A stretch of DNA of 64,000 nucleotides from Aporrectodea caliginosa (Eukaryota > Annelida > Clitellata > Crassiclitellata > Lumbricidae): contig JACEVL010000409.1 of NCBI GenBank assembly GCA_020284085.1, forward strand, positions 375,001 to 439,000. Reading direction: 5' to 3'. Position 1 is the stretch's first letter, and every line of letters begins with the position of its first letter. Both the position numbers and the translations under genes were made by a program. Of the stretch, positions 20,929 through 32,800 are shown in pieces. The notes below the pieces were generated by a model, which saw nothing but the letters and a program-made list of their open reading frames with translations, was not told where the DNA came from and did no database searches.

Positions 20929-22617
20929 ATGGCTTATTGTTTAGGTGCAAACATTGTCGAATCAATAAGAAAGGGCGAAAATGAGCGAGTTATAATGAAG
21001 ACATTCGAAGGCGTTTACGGTGGGCTTGAATATCGATTGAAAAGCGCTTACAGGACTCTGTTATTTCGTAGTGCTAGGAGGCTTGAACATCCCCCTAAAC
21101 AAATTTACAGGACTCTGTTATGTTGTAGCGCTGTTTCGTTTGACCACAAAGACCTGGTTAGGTATTTACTGGAGACTGGATATGACGTCAACTATAACTT
21201 TGGTTACGTGACTCTTTCACCGCTGAACGTGGCCGTTCATTTAGGTCGAGAGGATTGCATTAGAATGTTGTTGAATGCTGGAGCTCGAGTCGATATGGAA
21301 AACCGTTTTAGCGAAGAAGATATTCTGACCGAAATTGTTTCTGCGCTTGAATTGGCAGTGATGAAGGACCGCACGGATCTCGTGAAACTGATGATTCCTA
21401 TGTACGACCGGACAAGGACAAGGACCCAAAGAACGCCCTTACATTTAGCTTGCATGCACGGAGCACGACAGTGTCTCGATTACATTCTGAGCACTGTAGA
21501 GGGTCAGAACGATGTGAATGCGCTAGATTCCGATGACCCTCGTCCACCCCGGGCGTCGAGGGAGCAGCTATGCCAGGAGGGATACAGTCCACTGATGTTG
21601 GGTTTACATCAAGGCGCATGGCTTGTTCAGAGGATTCTTCAGGCAGGAGGCAATGCGGAACATGTAACCAGACAGTTAAAATACACTGTGCTACACATTG
21701 CTTGCACGACATACCACACGCATGGATTTTCCCCCCAAGATTTACCAAAGATCATTGAACTCCTCATTGAATCTGGATGTGATCCGAACATGAGTTCTGC
21801 AGAGGGGGAAACACCACTCAGTCGGCTGTGCGCACAAGTTGCTTACGAGCTGAAGGCCTCGCAAGATAAGCCATTTCCATATGAAGTTGCGATTCACAAA
21901 GAGGTTGTCCTGAGTGCAGCGTCGATACTTTTAGAACATGGTGCTAATCCTGATGGAAACATTCGAGACATTCCACTTTCGGTTCTCATTTCTGAGCTGT
22001 ATACAATACTTCAACAATTTGCCTGTACAGCTGTCGATCCCACATTACAAGAGCTATACTTTCCATCGACATTGCAGGCAACGATTCTTACCAGAGACTT
22101 AGTCCGTTTACTTCTGCTGCATTGTGCCAATCCTAATATAACTGTTTCACATCGTTTCTGTCGCAGTTTTATCGTTGAACGCTTGTTTATGGTTCTTCTA
22201 AATAACTGGAGTGCTTTGATGGATATCCAGAGTCAATGGATAGCTGATATTGTCAGCGTTATTGCCGATGTTTTTCGCTTGTTGCTGCTGTTCGGTGGAA
22301 AGCTCCATAAACCAGCGCTTGTATTCCAGATGTTTCTACAGAATATTCCTGAAGGATCTTTGTTTCTGACGTATTATATGAACTTTTGTGGAAGACCAGA
22401 TGTTGAGTTACAAATGAAACGGGCTCTTGTAGAGCTGCAGGACACCGATGAGACTCGTCTGGCAGAACTTGAAGACTTCATACAGAGGCAACCGATTCTG
22501 CTTAAGCAATTGGCTCGAATTGCAATACTTAGAAGTGTTGGCAGCCAAGCGCTGCGCTCTGTTCCAGCTCTGAAGCTGCCAACAGCTTTAACAGATTACA
22601 TTCTTTCGTTAAAGTGA
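20929..22617 (+). CDS. Ankyrin-repeat protein with SOCS-box-like C-terminus, copy B
   Basis: Single uninterrupted exon, 562 aa, from ATG 20929 (after GGAATC) to TGA 22615-22617. Seven or eight ankyrin repeats lie at about 60-420 (for example LSPLNVAVHLGREDCIRMLL, TPLHLACMHGARQCLDYIL, VLHIAC). The last 45 residues (LLKQLARIAILRSVG ... LPTALTDYILSLK) fit the SOCS-box pattern of ASB proteins, cullin-5 E3 ligase substrate receptors; the usual LC of the BC box is LA here. Compared with copy C it has an N-terminal tandem duplication (YRTLLFRSA then YRTLLCCSA, about 30 residues) and an extra RPPRASREQLC segment near 205. Cytoplasmic, no signal peptide. Substrate unknown. Confidence 0.85.
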   Translation: MAYCLGANIVESIRKGENERVIMKTFEGVYGGLEYRLKSAYRTLLFRSARRLEHPPKQIYRTLLCCSAVSFDHKDLVRYLLETGYDVNYNFGYVTLSPLNVAVHLGREDCIRMLLNAGARVDMENRFSEEDILTEIVSALELAVMKDRTDLVKLMIPMYDRTRTRTQRTPLHLACMHGARQCLDYILSTVEGQNDVNALDSDDPRPPRASREQLCQEGYSPLMLGLHQGAWLVQRILQAGGNAEHVTRQLKYTVLHIACTTYHTHGFSPQDLPKIIELLIESGCDPNMSSAEGETPLSRLCAQVAYELKASQDKPFPYEVAIHKEVVLSAASILLEHGANPDGNIRDIPLSVLISELYTILQQFACTAVDPTLQELYFPSTLQATILTRDLVRLLLLHCANPNITVSHRFCRSFIVERLFMVLLNNWSALMDIQSQWIADIVSVIADVFRLLLLFGGKLHKPALVFQMFLQNIPEGSLFLTYYMNFCGRPDVELQMKRALVELQDTDETRLAELEDFIQRQPILLKQLARIAILRSVGSQALRSVPALKLPTALTDYILSLK

Positions 22618-24389
22618 ATTCTTGTCTGATACAATAATGCTTTCTTTAAAGGATCTCAAAGGATACAGTCTTTCCATAACATGGAACATTTCTCTTCCTG
22701 TTTCAGGAACGCCTGAAGACTATCTTATTTGTTAGAGCCCTGGGTCGGGAGCGCCTCTGAATCTCTGAGTGGCGCTATACAAATGTTCAATTACAATTAC
22801 AATTACAATGGCATCTAATTGCTGTTTTGTCACTAATGCTATGCATGGATATTCCATTGGTTGTTGATACTTTAATATGCTTAAAACTGTTTAACAGTGT
22901 GAATTATTGTTGCATTTGGTAACTGATTTCATTAAATGAAAAGTGTATTTAAGAGCACAAATTCCGTATCTTGTTTAAAGGGAAGACTTTCTTTAAAGAC
23001 GTTTAAGAAGAATTGAAAGTGTAGATTTTCCTTATGTTTTGTAAAAGCAAAGACTTTCCCTCCAAGACTTTTAAGAAGAATTGAAAATGTAGAAATTTGC
23101 AAACGGCAAACACTTGAGTGTGGTCTTTATTAAATTTTACAGGTTCCTATACACGTTATTATCATTTGCTGAATGGTGTGCAGTGGTATCAGCCGAGATG
23201 TTTGGGTTGAAATATCCACTATGGCAGAAAGATGTTTCAGAATGTCTGCACCTCTTAGGAAACTGGTTACATTGATATTTTCAAAGTAGGCCTATAACTT
23301 ACTTGCTTAAACATGATGCATGATGAAATCTGATATTATTATTGAAATGGGTTGAAGCACAGAGTGAATTATATCAATTTGAACCGGTGATGCAGCTTAA
23401 ATAGCTCGAGAATACTAGATGGATGGATGGATCCACAGTTTAATGACAGCTTATGACAACGTAGGCTGTTGCCGTCAATACTAGATGGGTGTGCCTTATA
23501 GCTATAAGCACTCGATCTGTACTACCCAAACAGTGTGTTGGTAAAATGCCCTTTTTCGGGCACTGCTGCAGATAGGCATCGTTCTGAAGTGTACCACAGA
23601 CTGCATTTAGGCAACTTATATATCATCCAGGTGTTATATCATTTCCGAACCACATGGACAATTCGCTGACCAATAGCTTTTCTATAGGACTGGTATACAA
23701 TCTTTAACACCAAAACACAAGTCTTTCTTATATTATGATTATATTGAGTCCATTGCACTATTGTATAGCAGACTTTAGCCATAAAATTCCCCATGCAAGT
23801 TAGGCTTTGGTTACAACAACGTTCTGGTTCATTTGCAACCAATAATATACATGTAGCTGCAATGTTAGACCTGCCTTGCTTTCTGGAACCACATAAACTT
23901 GCTTGTCATGAAATATAGACCAACAGACTGCTGCAGACATAGGCGGTTTAGCAATGCGTCAGTTGAATGTGTTTGTGCAGAGTCGATTAACATGGATGCC
24001 TTTGTGGAACCAGTTTCACTCTAGGCATGACAGTCGCAGAGGCGAAAATCTGTACATAACTTTGGGGGCGGGCCGATTTTTGCATTTTGGGGGGACAGAA
24101 GGGCCCCAATCAAAACTTTGACTTGCCAGTCGTAAACTTGCACTTAATTAAAAGTGTATGTATTGTTTGTCGTTTATAGGTTTTACTTTTAATAAAGTGA
24201 GTCTGTTTCCACTTGTGTCTTAACTTGAGGCTGTTGATTTAAAGAATTCATTTAGCTCCAATCCAGATCTCTTGTCACCACTCTCAGTTTTGACGAAACC
24301 ATACATCCAACTGGTCCCTCCATCAGTTTCCCTGGCCTCTACGTGCCCCCCCTCTGTTGGAAAAGTCTAGAGCCGCCATTACACAAAAG
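22618..24389. other. 3' flank of copy B
   Basis: Collinear with the 3' flanks of copies C and D (GTCACTAATGCTATGC near 22840; TTCTGCACCTC-like block near 23245), so the duplication units include at least 700 bp downstream. 22725-22812 is an inserted SINE/LINE tail (GGGAGCGCCTCTGAA, then (ATTAC)n). 23300-24389 is unassigned. Confidence 0.5.
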
Positions 24390-24469
24390 GTCCCAACTCC
24401 CGAGGTCAACCGCGCTTCGATCACCTACTCAATCCAGCGCGATGAATCTTCAAATCGCCTACTATTTTC

Positions 24470-25200
24470 AACATCCATCAAGGCCCTGGAAGTTCTTACA
24501 GGCGAAAATTTAACACTATTAATTATTAACACTGTTAATTAACACTATTAATTGTCAACAATAACAGACGAAATGAATAAGATCCTCTGCTCTGGTTCTG
24601 CCTCACTGTATGCCATTAACCCTTAAAGCACATGGAAAGATCTTCAAACAATAACTAGAGCTGCTACCATAAATTATCTCGCACGATGTATGCCTCTCTC
24701 GCATGGTGGGGCCAATTAAGGAGTGGAAGGGACAAAACCCGCCTCTAGTACCTGCTTCATGAACAGACTCGTGTGTGCTGGCTACTTACATCCCTGATGG
24801 CTGATGCTCTGACGGCTGAAACGTTAGCACAAGCGGGAGACGCCGCTCTGTTCAGAGCTACCCTGCAGGGCAATGAACTTCATGTTATCCGTGGCCTCTA
24901 CCCACTGCAGCGAGAACCATTTTTATATCAATCAATCAATCAATCAATCAATCAATGAATACTTTATTGTTCACCAAACAATTCACAATCAGCAATTAGA
25001 CAGGCAAGACAATCCAGTGACAATGGGAAGACCCAAAGGAACAACAGGTTCCGCTAACAGGGTCGCCCTATTACTAGCAGGCATTACTCAAAGTTTCAAA
25101 CATGCTTTACAATTGGTTACTCAAACATGCTTTACAGTTATATAAGCTTGACTTTCGACAACCAAGCTCAGCACTTTCTACCCATATTCCTACGAACTTA
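24470..25200 (+). pseudogene. LINE reverse transcriptase C-terminal remnant
   Basis: Shifting frames give KALEVLTGENLT, SLYA, LKAHGK and, near 24775-24905, AGYLHP ... DAALFRATLQGNELHVIRGL. This is a C-terminal pattern found in jockey/CR1-like LINE proteins. It continues as FRQPSSALSTH near 25158 after a roughly 200-bp insertion (24925-25145) that starts with (CAAT)n. Collinear with 40035-40497. Confidence 0.6.
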
Positions 25201-25603
25201 GCATTTCAAGATACACACGTCTTTAAACTTGAGCAAATAACCATTCAACGAACTTGTGAATTTATGCATAAATATAGGTCTACATGTAAATCAACGGCCT
25301 TCATCATTTAACAATTATTGCAAAACTACGTCTGAATCTAATCTCTATGCTGTAACATAGGCTATACGTTCTTCAGCCAATTATTATAGACCCATTATAC
25401 TCCAGCAGTCATACCTGTAGATTCTCAATTAAAATGCTAGCCCTAAAATCTGGAATAGAGCCTATAATCCCCAACGACATTGGCAGCATGATTGGCTACG
25501 GTAGGCTACCTAACTGATTTTCACCTATTCAAACGTAGATTGTGTGCCTATTTGATTGTTGATGGTAGGTTCTAATAATGGTGTTTGTGTGCTAGTTAAT
25601 AAT

Positions 25604-25816
25604 AATATAATATCTTTTCTTTAATAAGCGCCTGACAAACGCACTGCGCTGTACATTTACATGTTATGCAATTGAAATCTTAACTACTAACAGAACAGAC
25701 AGCTTGCAATACAACGGCGCTAATAGCAGCCTACAAAGCATATCCGCCCAACGGGGGCTCGAACTCGGTACCTCTCGGTCTCTGTGCCAGATGTTATCCA
25801 ATGCGCCACGGGCCCC
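25604..25816 (-). mobile_element. tRNA-derived SINE, family 3
   Basis: On the minus strand the head GGGCCCGTGGCGCATTGG (A box) and GAGTTCGAGCCCC (B box) lead into a body ending TCAGGCGCTTAT and an (ATT)n tail. Flanked by CTAGTTAA on both sides (left 25592-25599; right from 25816), an 8-bp duplication. The paralogous site near 40975 lacks it (GTGCTAGTTAACTGG). A plus-strand copy is at 46023-46245. Confidence 0.8.
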
Positions 25817-25859
25817 TAGTTAACTAGTTAAGACTTGTTAAGGATTGAAAAATAGTAGA

Positions 25860-26311
25860 ATCACAGTATTATTAATAGGCTACTGTGGTAGAATTAAAAA
25901 ATTATTCGGTCTGCCAATCGAGAACAACAACGATGTAAGAGTGACTGCACTAGTCGGGACTTTAGGCCCTAAAGTTTAGGGTTCTCTATCCCCGTTGTTT
26001 CCCAACTATTACACTGTATAATGCATTTCTCTGTTTCTGTTGGAAACCAATAAAAAGTTTATGGTAATGGTTATGGTTAAAAACACGACGTTTTACACAT
26101 TTGCCTCTAGGAGCGCCACACTCCATGGACGCCATTTTTAGTCACACGACCAGACGCGGTCGCAAAGCTGTTATGTAAACATCAGCTGGTCTGGACTGGT
26201 CCTTGTGTAAACATACTAAGCCTAGGCCTACTAATAATCCAAGTGACGGTTTTGTTGCAGTTTTTAGTTGCAGTTTATTTCGTAACTAACTATTCCAACT
26301 TCGGTGGAATC
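25860..26311. other. 5' flank of ankyrin copy C
   Basis: Collinear with 41010-41185 and 41690-41870 plus 42506-42587 upstream of copy D. GACGCCATTTTTAGTC (26127-26142) contains a YY1-like core conserved in both copies, 170 bp before the ATG. The region probably holds the promoter; no TATA box was recognised. Confidence 0.35.
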
Positions 26312-27925
26312 ATGGCTCGCCGTTTAGATGCAAGCATTGTCGAATCAATAAGAAAGGGCGAACATGAGCGAGTCATAATGAAGATGTACGAAGGCGTTTA
26401 CGATGGGCTTAAATATCCCCCGAAAAACGTTTACATGACTCTGTTATGTTGTAGCGCTGTTTCGTTTGACCACAAAGACCTGCTGAGGTATTTACTGGAG
26501 ACTGGATATGACGTCGAAAATAACTTTGGTTACGTGACTCTTTCACCGCTGAACGTGGCCGTTCATTTAGGACGAGAAGAATGCATGAAGATGTTGTTGA
26601 ATGCTGGAGCTCGAGTCGATATGGAAAACCGTTTCAACGAAGATATGACCGAATTTGTTTCTGCGTTTGAAGTGGCAGTGATGAAGGACCGCACGGATCT
26701 CGTGAAACTGATGATTCCTATGTACGACCGGACAAGGACAAGGGCACAAAGAACGCCCTTACATTTAGCTTGCCTGCACGGAGCACGACAGTGTCTCGAT
26801 TACATTCTGAGCACTGTAGAGGGTCAGAACGATGTGAATGTGCAAGATTCCGACGACCCTCGATGCCCAGAGGGATACAGTCCGCTAATGTTGGGTTTAC
26901 ATCAAGGTGCATGGCTTGTTCAGAGGATTCTTCAGGCAGGAGCACAGGCGAACTATGTAACCGGGCATCAAAAATGCAATGTGCTGCACATTGCTTGCTC
27001 ATCGGATCTGTACAAACCATACTACAAACACGGATTTGTTCCCCAAGACTTACCCAAGATCATTGAACTCCTCATTGAATTTGGATGTGATCCGAAAATC
27101 AGTTCTGCAAGTGGGTTAACACCACTCAGTCGGCTTTGTGCACAAGTGGCTTGCGAACTGAAGGCCCCACAAGATAAGCCATTTCCATATGAAGTTGCGA
27201 TTCACAGAGAGGTTGTCCTGAGTGCAGCGTCGATACTTTTAGATCATGGTGCTAATCCTGATGGAAACATTCGAGACATTCCCCTTTCGGTTCTCATTTC
27301 TGAGCTGAATACAATACTTCAACAATTTGCCTGTACAGCTGTCGATCCCACATTACAAGAGCTATACTTTCCATCGGTGTTGCAGGCAACGATTCTTGCC
27401 AGAGACTTAATCCGATTACTTCTGCTGCGCTGTGCCAATCCTAACATAACTGATTCACACGGTCGCATTTCCAGATTTATCGTTGACAACTTGTTTGCGG
27501 TTCTTCTGAATAACTGGGATGCTTTGATGCGTATTCGGAGCCAAGGGATAGCTGATATTGTCAGCATTATTGCCGATGTTTTTCGCTTGTTGCTGCTGTT
27601 CGGTGGAAAGCTCCATAAGCCAGCGCTTGTATTCCAGGTGTTTCTACAGAATATTCCTCAAGGATCTTTATTTCTGACATATTATATGAACTTTTGTGGT
27701 AGACTAGATATCGAGTTACAAATTAAACGGATTCATGTAGAGCTGGACAGAACCAGCAAGGATCGTCTGGCAGAACTTCATTGCTTCATACAGAGGCAAC
27801 CGATTCTGCTTAAGCAATTGGCTCGAATTGCAATACTTAGAAGTGTTGGCAGCCAAGCGGTGCGCTCGGTTCCAACTCTGAAGTTGCCAACAGCTTTAAA
27901 AGATTACATTCTTTCATTAAAGTGA
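26312..27925 (+). CDS. Ankyrin-repeat protein with SOCS-box-like C-terminus, copy C
   Basis: Intact single exon, 537 aa, ATG 26312 (context GGAATCATGG, aligned with the start of copy B) to TGA 27923-27925. About seven or eight ankyrin repeats cover residues 35-400, with clear helices such as TPLHLACLHGARQCLDYIL and IIELLIEFGCDP. A helical region follows and then the SOCS-box-like end (LLKQLARIAILRSVG, LPTALKDYILSLK). Known ASB proteins bind elongin B/C and cullin-5 through this box and present targets for ubiquitylation; this role is inferred. The frame is open upstream of the ATG but without another ATG. Closest copy is D (very few differences). Intronless structure fits a former retrocopy that later spread by segmental duplication. 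Confidence 0.85.
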   Translation: MARRLDASIVESIRKGEHERVIMKMYEGVYDGLKYPPKNVYMTLLCCSAVSFDHKDLLRYLLETGYDVENNFGYVTLSPLNVAVHLGREECMKMLLNAGARVDMENRFNEDMTEFVSAFEVAVMKDRTDLVKLMIPMYDRTRTRAQRTPLHLACLHGARQCLDYILSTVEGQNDVNVQDSDDPRCPEGYSPLMLGLHQGAWLVQRILQAGAQANYVTGHQKCNVLHIACSSDLYKPYYKHGFVPQDLPKIIELLIEFGCDPKISSASGLTPLSRLCAQVACELKAPQDKPFPYEVAIHREVVLSAASILLDHGANPDGNIRDIPLSVLISELNTILQQFACTAVDPTLQELYFPSVLQATILARDLIRLLLLRCANPNITDSHGRISRFIVDNLFAVLLNNWDALMRIRSQGIADIVSIIADVFRLLLLFGGKLHKPALVFQVFLQNIPQGSLFLTYYMNFCGRLDIELQIKRIHVELDRTSKDRLAELHCFIQRQPILLKQLARIAILRSVGSQAVRSVPTLKLPTALKDYILSLK

Positions 27926-28423
27926 ATTTCTATCTTAAAGGAAAATGCTTTTCTGAAATAAGTAATGTCAAAGAATACAATTTTTCCATAACGTTGCTGT
28001 TTTGTCACTAATGCTATGCATGGATTGTTGATACATATGCTTAAAACTGTGTAACAGTATGAATTGTTGGTGCATTTGATAACTGATTTTCATTAAATGA
28101 GATGTGTTTTAAAGAGCACAAATTCAACGACGTTTAGAATAATTGAAAGTTTAGAATTTTGCAAACGGCAAACACTTGATTGTGGTCTTTATTAAATTTG
28201 ACAAGTTCTTATACATATTATCATCATTTGCTGAATTGTGTGCAGTGGTATGTTTGGGTTCAAATATCCAATAGGGCAGAAAGTTGTTTCAAAATTTCTG
28301 CACCTCCTATCAAGCAGGTTACATGATGAGTACTGTACAATGTACCCTAGTGATAGATCAAGCGGTGAGGAGAGGTCTGAGCAGCTGCCGTCATGTATGT
28401 ATGTATGCATGTATGTATGTATG
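27926..28423. other. 3' flank of copy C
   Basis: Collinear with 44201-44730. Ends in a short (ATGT)n run at 28394-28422 just before the SINE. Confidence 0.4.
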
Positions 28424-28634
28424 AGCACTTGTTATAGCGCCCCTTCAAGATTTCTACTCAGAGGTGCTCCCGACTACAGCGCGGACACTGAATCAGAGTT
28501 TCACGCCGAAGCGCATGAGCAACTGCGAGTGAAGGACTTGCCCAGGGGTTCCTACGCGGCGGCTTGAGGTGGATTCGAACCCGCAACCCTCCGGCTGCAA
28601 GGCACCGAACTTACCCCTACACCACCGCACCCCT
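28424..28634 (-). mobile_element. tRNA-derived SINE, family 1
   Basis: Same element as 12113-12350; B box GGTTCGAATCC read on the minus strand near 28572, tail at the left end. The orthologous insert at 44731-44944 shows that it predates the segmental duplication. A (TAATG)n-linked second tail follows at 28635-28750. Confidence 0.75.
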
Positions 28635-29831
28635 TAATGTAATGTAATGTAATTAGCAACTTCTATTGCGCCGGTGTCTAATGCACAAGGCATCAACCGA
28701 TGAGCCGAGGCTAAGAAAATGAAGTCTCTAATTCCATAGGCCCTACCATGGCTAACTTAAGGAAATGCCAATTTTACAGTTTGGTTCTAAGGCAGATAAC
28801 TTTTTTTATTATTTGTGCTGAGCATTACTTATTTTGGCCTTAAGGTTAATATTGAATGTTATGCATTATGCATTTTGGCCTTAATAGTCCTATCAATGTT
28901 GGCTGTTTACGCTACCGGTGCTGGTGGGCGGACTCGCGCTGTAAGCCTCCCTCCACACTCTACGGTTGCAGTTGAACATTTGAAACCCAAACTATCACGA
29001 CCGACTGTTTTAGTTCTGTTGAGTCACCAGAGGCGTAGCTAGGGGGCAGAGGGGTACATGTGTCCTCGGGCGCCAGAGGAAGGGGGCGCCAAAATGAGGG
29101 TTCAAATTAATAATTTTGTCTTGATGTTGATACCATTTTAATTGATTTATCCCAAAAAATGTATAAGACTTAATTTTGGCGCCCCAAAATATCCAGTTTT
29201 ATCCTCATTAGTTACAAACTAGCTGTCAGACATTATTTTGGCGCCCATTGAGCACTAAGGGCCACCACATACTCATTACAAATGATGAACCTACAATGCA
29301 AGATTGTTAGGCTAGTCAGAATCAGAAAAGTCGTTTTCTTATAAAATCATGGATCGGTTTCAGCTCAAGTATATCCTTAATGTATTAAAAGTGGCATCTG
29401 GTTTTAATATAATATAAAGAAATTAGGTGTAGTAATTCTCAACTTTCCTGTATAGGAAACATTTTACGGCTGGGATGAATAGCTGCATTCTTGGCCAGTG
29501 AGAGGGAGTATGCAGTATGCCAACCCTGGTAGGAGAAGCATCTGTCTGAGGGTTAAGCTAGCTGGGTGACTGGGTCCGCTTTGACTCTTGACGCCCATGG
29601 CTGTATCCATGGTCCCACAGAAAGAACTATTATAGGCATAGGCGCCGACTCCACAGCGGCAACAGGGACTTTCGCCCCAGTACTCACCAAGGTTCTGGGT
29701 CGAGAGCATATTTTCGCCCCAGTACCTTTTTGGCCATTCAAAATATCAAAAAAATCAGTGACGTCTTTTGGGGAGACAGGTTAGGCCCATTGAAAATCAA
29801 CTATTTGTGTGTAAGTCATTGCATTTGATGA

Positions 29832-32800
29832 AAGAGTTATTGAAAAGAGTTATTGAAAAGAGTTATTGAAGGAGTTATTGAAAAGAGTTATTGAAAAGAG
29901 TTATTGAAAGAGTTATTGAAAAGAGTTATTGAAAAGAGTTATTGAAAGATTTATTGAAAGAAGTTACTGAAAAGAGTTATTGAAAGAGTTATTGAAAAGA
30001 GTTATTGAAAGAGTTATTGAAAAGAGTTATTGAAAAGAGTTATTGAAAGAGTTATTGAAAAGAGTTATTGAAAGAGTTATTGAAAAGAGTTATTGAAAAG
30101 AGTTATTGAAAAGACTTATTGAAAGAGTTATTGAAAGAGTTATTGAAAAGAGTTATTGAAAAGAGTTATTGAAAAGAGTTATTGAAAAGAGTTATTGAAA
30201 AGAGTTATTGAAAAGAGTTATTGAAAAGAGTTATTGAAAAGAGTTATTGAAAAGAGTTATTGAAAAGAGTTATTGAAAAGAGTTATTGAAAAGAGTTATT
30301 GAAAAGAGTTATTGAAAGAGTTATTGAAAAGAGTTATTGAAAAGAGTTATTGAAAGAGTTATTGAAAAGAGTTATTGAAAAGAGTTATTGAAAAGAGTTA
30401 TTGAAAAGAGTTATTGAAAAGAGTTATTGAAAGAGTTATTGAAAAGAGTTATTGAAAAGAGTTATTGAAAAGAGTTATTGAAAAGAGTTATTGAAAGAGT
30501 TATTGAAAAGAGTTATTGAAAAGAGTTATTGAAAAGAGTTATTGAAAAGAGTTATTGAAAAGAGTTATTGAAAAGAGTTATTGAAAAGAGTTATTGAAAA
30601 GAGTTATTGAAAAGAGTTATTGAAAAGAGTTATTGAAAAGAGTTATTGAAAAGAGTTATTGAAAAGAGTTATTGAAAAGAGTTATTGAAAAGAGTTATTG
30701 AAAAGAGTTATTGAAAGAGTTATTGAAAAGAGTTATTGAAAGAGTTATTGAAAAGAGTTATTGAAAAGAGTTATTGAAAGAGTTATTGAAAAGAGTTATT
30801 GAAAGAGTTATTGAAAAGAGTTATTGAAAAGAGTTATTGAAAAGAGTTATTGAAAAGAGTTATTGAAAGAGTTATTGAAAAGAGTTATTGAAAAGAGTTA
30901 TTGAAAAGAGTTATTGAAAAGAGTTATTGAAAAGAGTTATTGAAAAGAGTTATTGAAAAGAGTTATTGAAAAGAGTTATTGAAAAGAGTTATTGAAAAGA
31001 GTTATTGAAAAGAGTTATTGAAAAGAGTTATTGAAAAGAGTTATTGAAAAGAGTTATTGAAAAGAGTTATTGAAAAGAGTTATTGAAAAGAGTTATTGAA
31101 AAGAGTTATTGAAAAGAGTTATTGAAAAGAGTTATTGAAAAGAGTTATTGAAAAGAGTTATTGAAAAGAGTTATTGAAAGAGTTATTGAAAAGAGTTATT
31201 GAAAAGAGTTATTGAAAAGAGTTATTGAAAAGAGTTATTGAAAGAGTTATTGAAAAGAGTTATTGAAAAGAGTTATTGAAAGAGTTATTGAAAAGAGTTA
31301 TTGAAAAGAGTTATTGAAAAGAGTTATTGAAAAGAGTTATTGAAAAGAGTTATTGAAAAGAGTTATTGAAAAGAGTTATTGAAAAGAGTTATTGAAAAGA
31401 GTTATTGAAAAGAGTTATTGAAAAGAGTTATTGAAAGAGTTATTGAAAAGAGTTATTGAAAAGAGTTATTGAAAAGAGTTATTGAAAAGAGTTATTGAAA
31501 AGAGTTATTGAAAAGAGTTATTGAAAAGAGTTATTGAAAAGAGTTATTGAAAAGAGTTATTGAAAAGAGTTATTGAAAAGAGTTATTGAAAAGAGTTATT
31601 GAAAAGAGTTATTGAAAAGAGTTATTGAAAAGAGTTATTGAAAAGAGTTATTGAAAAGAGTTATTGAAAAGAGTTATTGAAAAGAGTTATTGAAAAGAGT
31701 TATTGAAAAGAGTTATTGAAAAGAGTTATTGAAAGAGTTATTGAAAAGAGTTATTGAAAAGAGTTATTGAAAAGAGTTATTGAAAAGAGTTATTGAAAAG
31801 AGTTATTGAAAAGAGTTATTGAAAAGAGTTATTGAAAAGAGTTATTGAAAAGAGTTATTGAAAAGAGTTATTGAAAGAGTTATTGAAAGAGTTATTGAAA
31901 AGAGTTATTGAAAAGAGTTATTGAAAAGAGTTATTGAAAGAGTTATTGAAAAGAGTTATTGAAAAGAGTTATTGAAAAGAGTTATTGAAAAGAGTTATTG
32001 AAAAGAGTTATTGAAAAGAGTTATTGAAAAGAGTTATTGAAAGAGTTATTGAAAAGAGTTATTGAAAAGAGTTATTGAAAAGAGTTATTGAAAAGAGTTA
32101 TTGAAAAGAGTTATTGAAAAGAGTTATTGAAAAGAGTTATTGAAAAGAGTTATTGAAAAGAGTTATTGAAAAGAGTTATTGAAAAGAGTTATTGAAAAGA
32201 GTTATTGAAAAAGTTATTGAAAGAGTTATTGAAAGAGTTATTGAAAAGAGTTATTGAAAAGAGTTATTGAAAAGAGTTATTGAAAAGAGTTATTGAAAAG
32301 AGTTATTGAAAAGAGTTATTGAAAAGAGTTATTGAAAAGAGTTATTGAAAAGAGTTATTGAAAAGAGTTATTGAAAAGAGTTATTGAAAAGAGTTATTGA
32401 AAAGAGTTATTGAAAAGAGTTATTGAAAAGAGTTATTGAAAGAGTTATTGAAAAGAGTTATTGAAAAGAGTTATTGAAAAGAGTTATTGAAAAGAGTTAT
32501 TGAAAAGAGTTATTGAAAAGAGTTATTGAAAAGAGTTATTGAAAAGAGTTATTGAAAAGAGTTATTTAAAAGAGTTATTGAAAAGAGTTATTGAAAGAGT
32601 TATTGAAAAAGAGTTATTGAAAGAGTTATTGAAAAGAGTTATTGAAAAGAGTTATTGAAAAGAGTTATTGAAAAGAGTTATTGAAAAGAGTTATTGAAAG
32701 AGTTATTGAAAAGAGTTATTGAAAAGAGTTATTGAAAAGAGTTATTGAAAAAGAGTTAAAAGAGTTATTGAAAAGAGTTATTGAAAAGAGTTATTGAAAA

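Noticed and set aside
24034..24357. Another hAT-like MITE (CAGAGGCGAAAATC ... CCCCCCCTCTG)
   Set aside because: Ends look similar but flanking 8-mers do not match, and the inverted similarity is short.
26243..26311. N-terminal extension of ankyrin copy C (and similar for D from 42519)
   Set aside because: The frame is open but begins at GTG/TTG, not ATG; the conserved ATG at 26312 / 42588 fits copies A and B.
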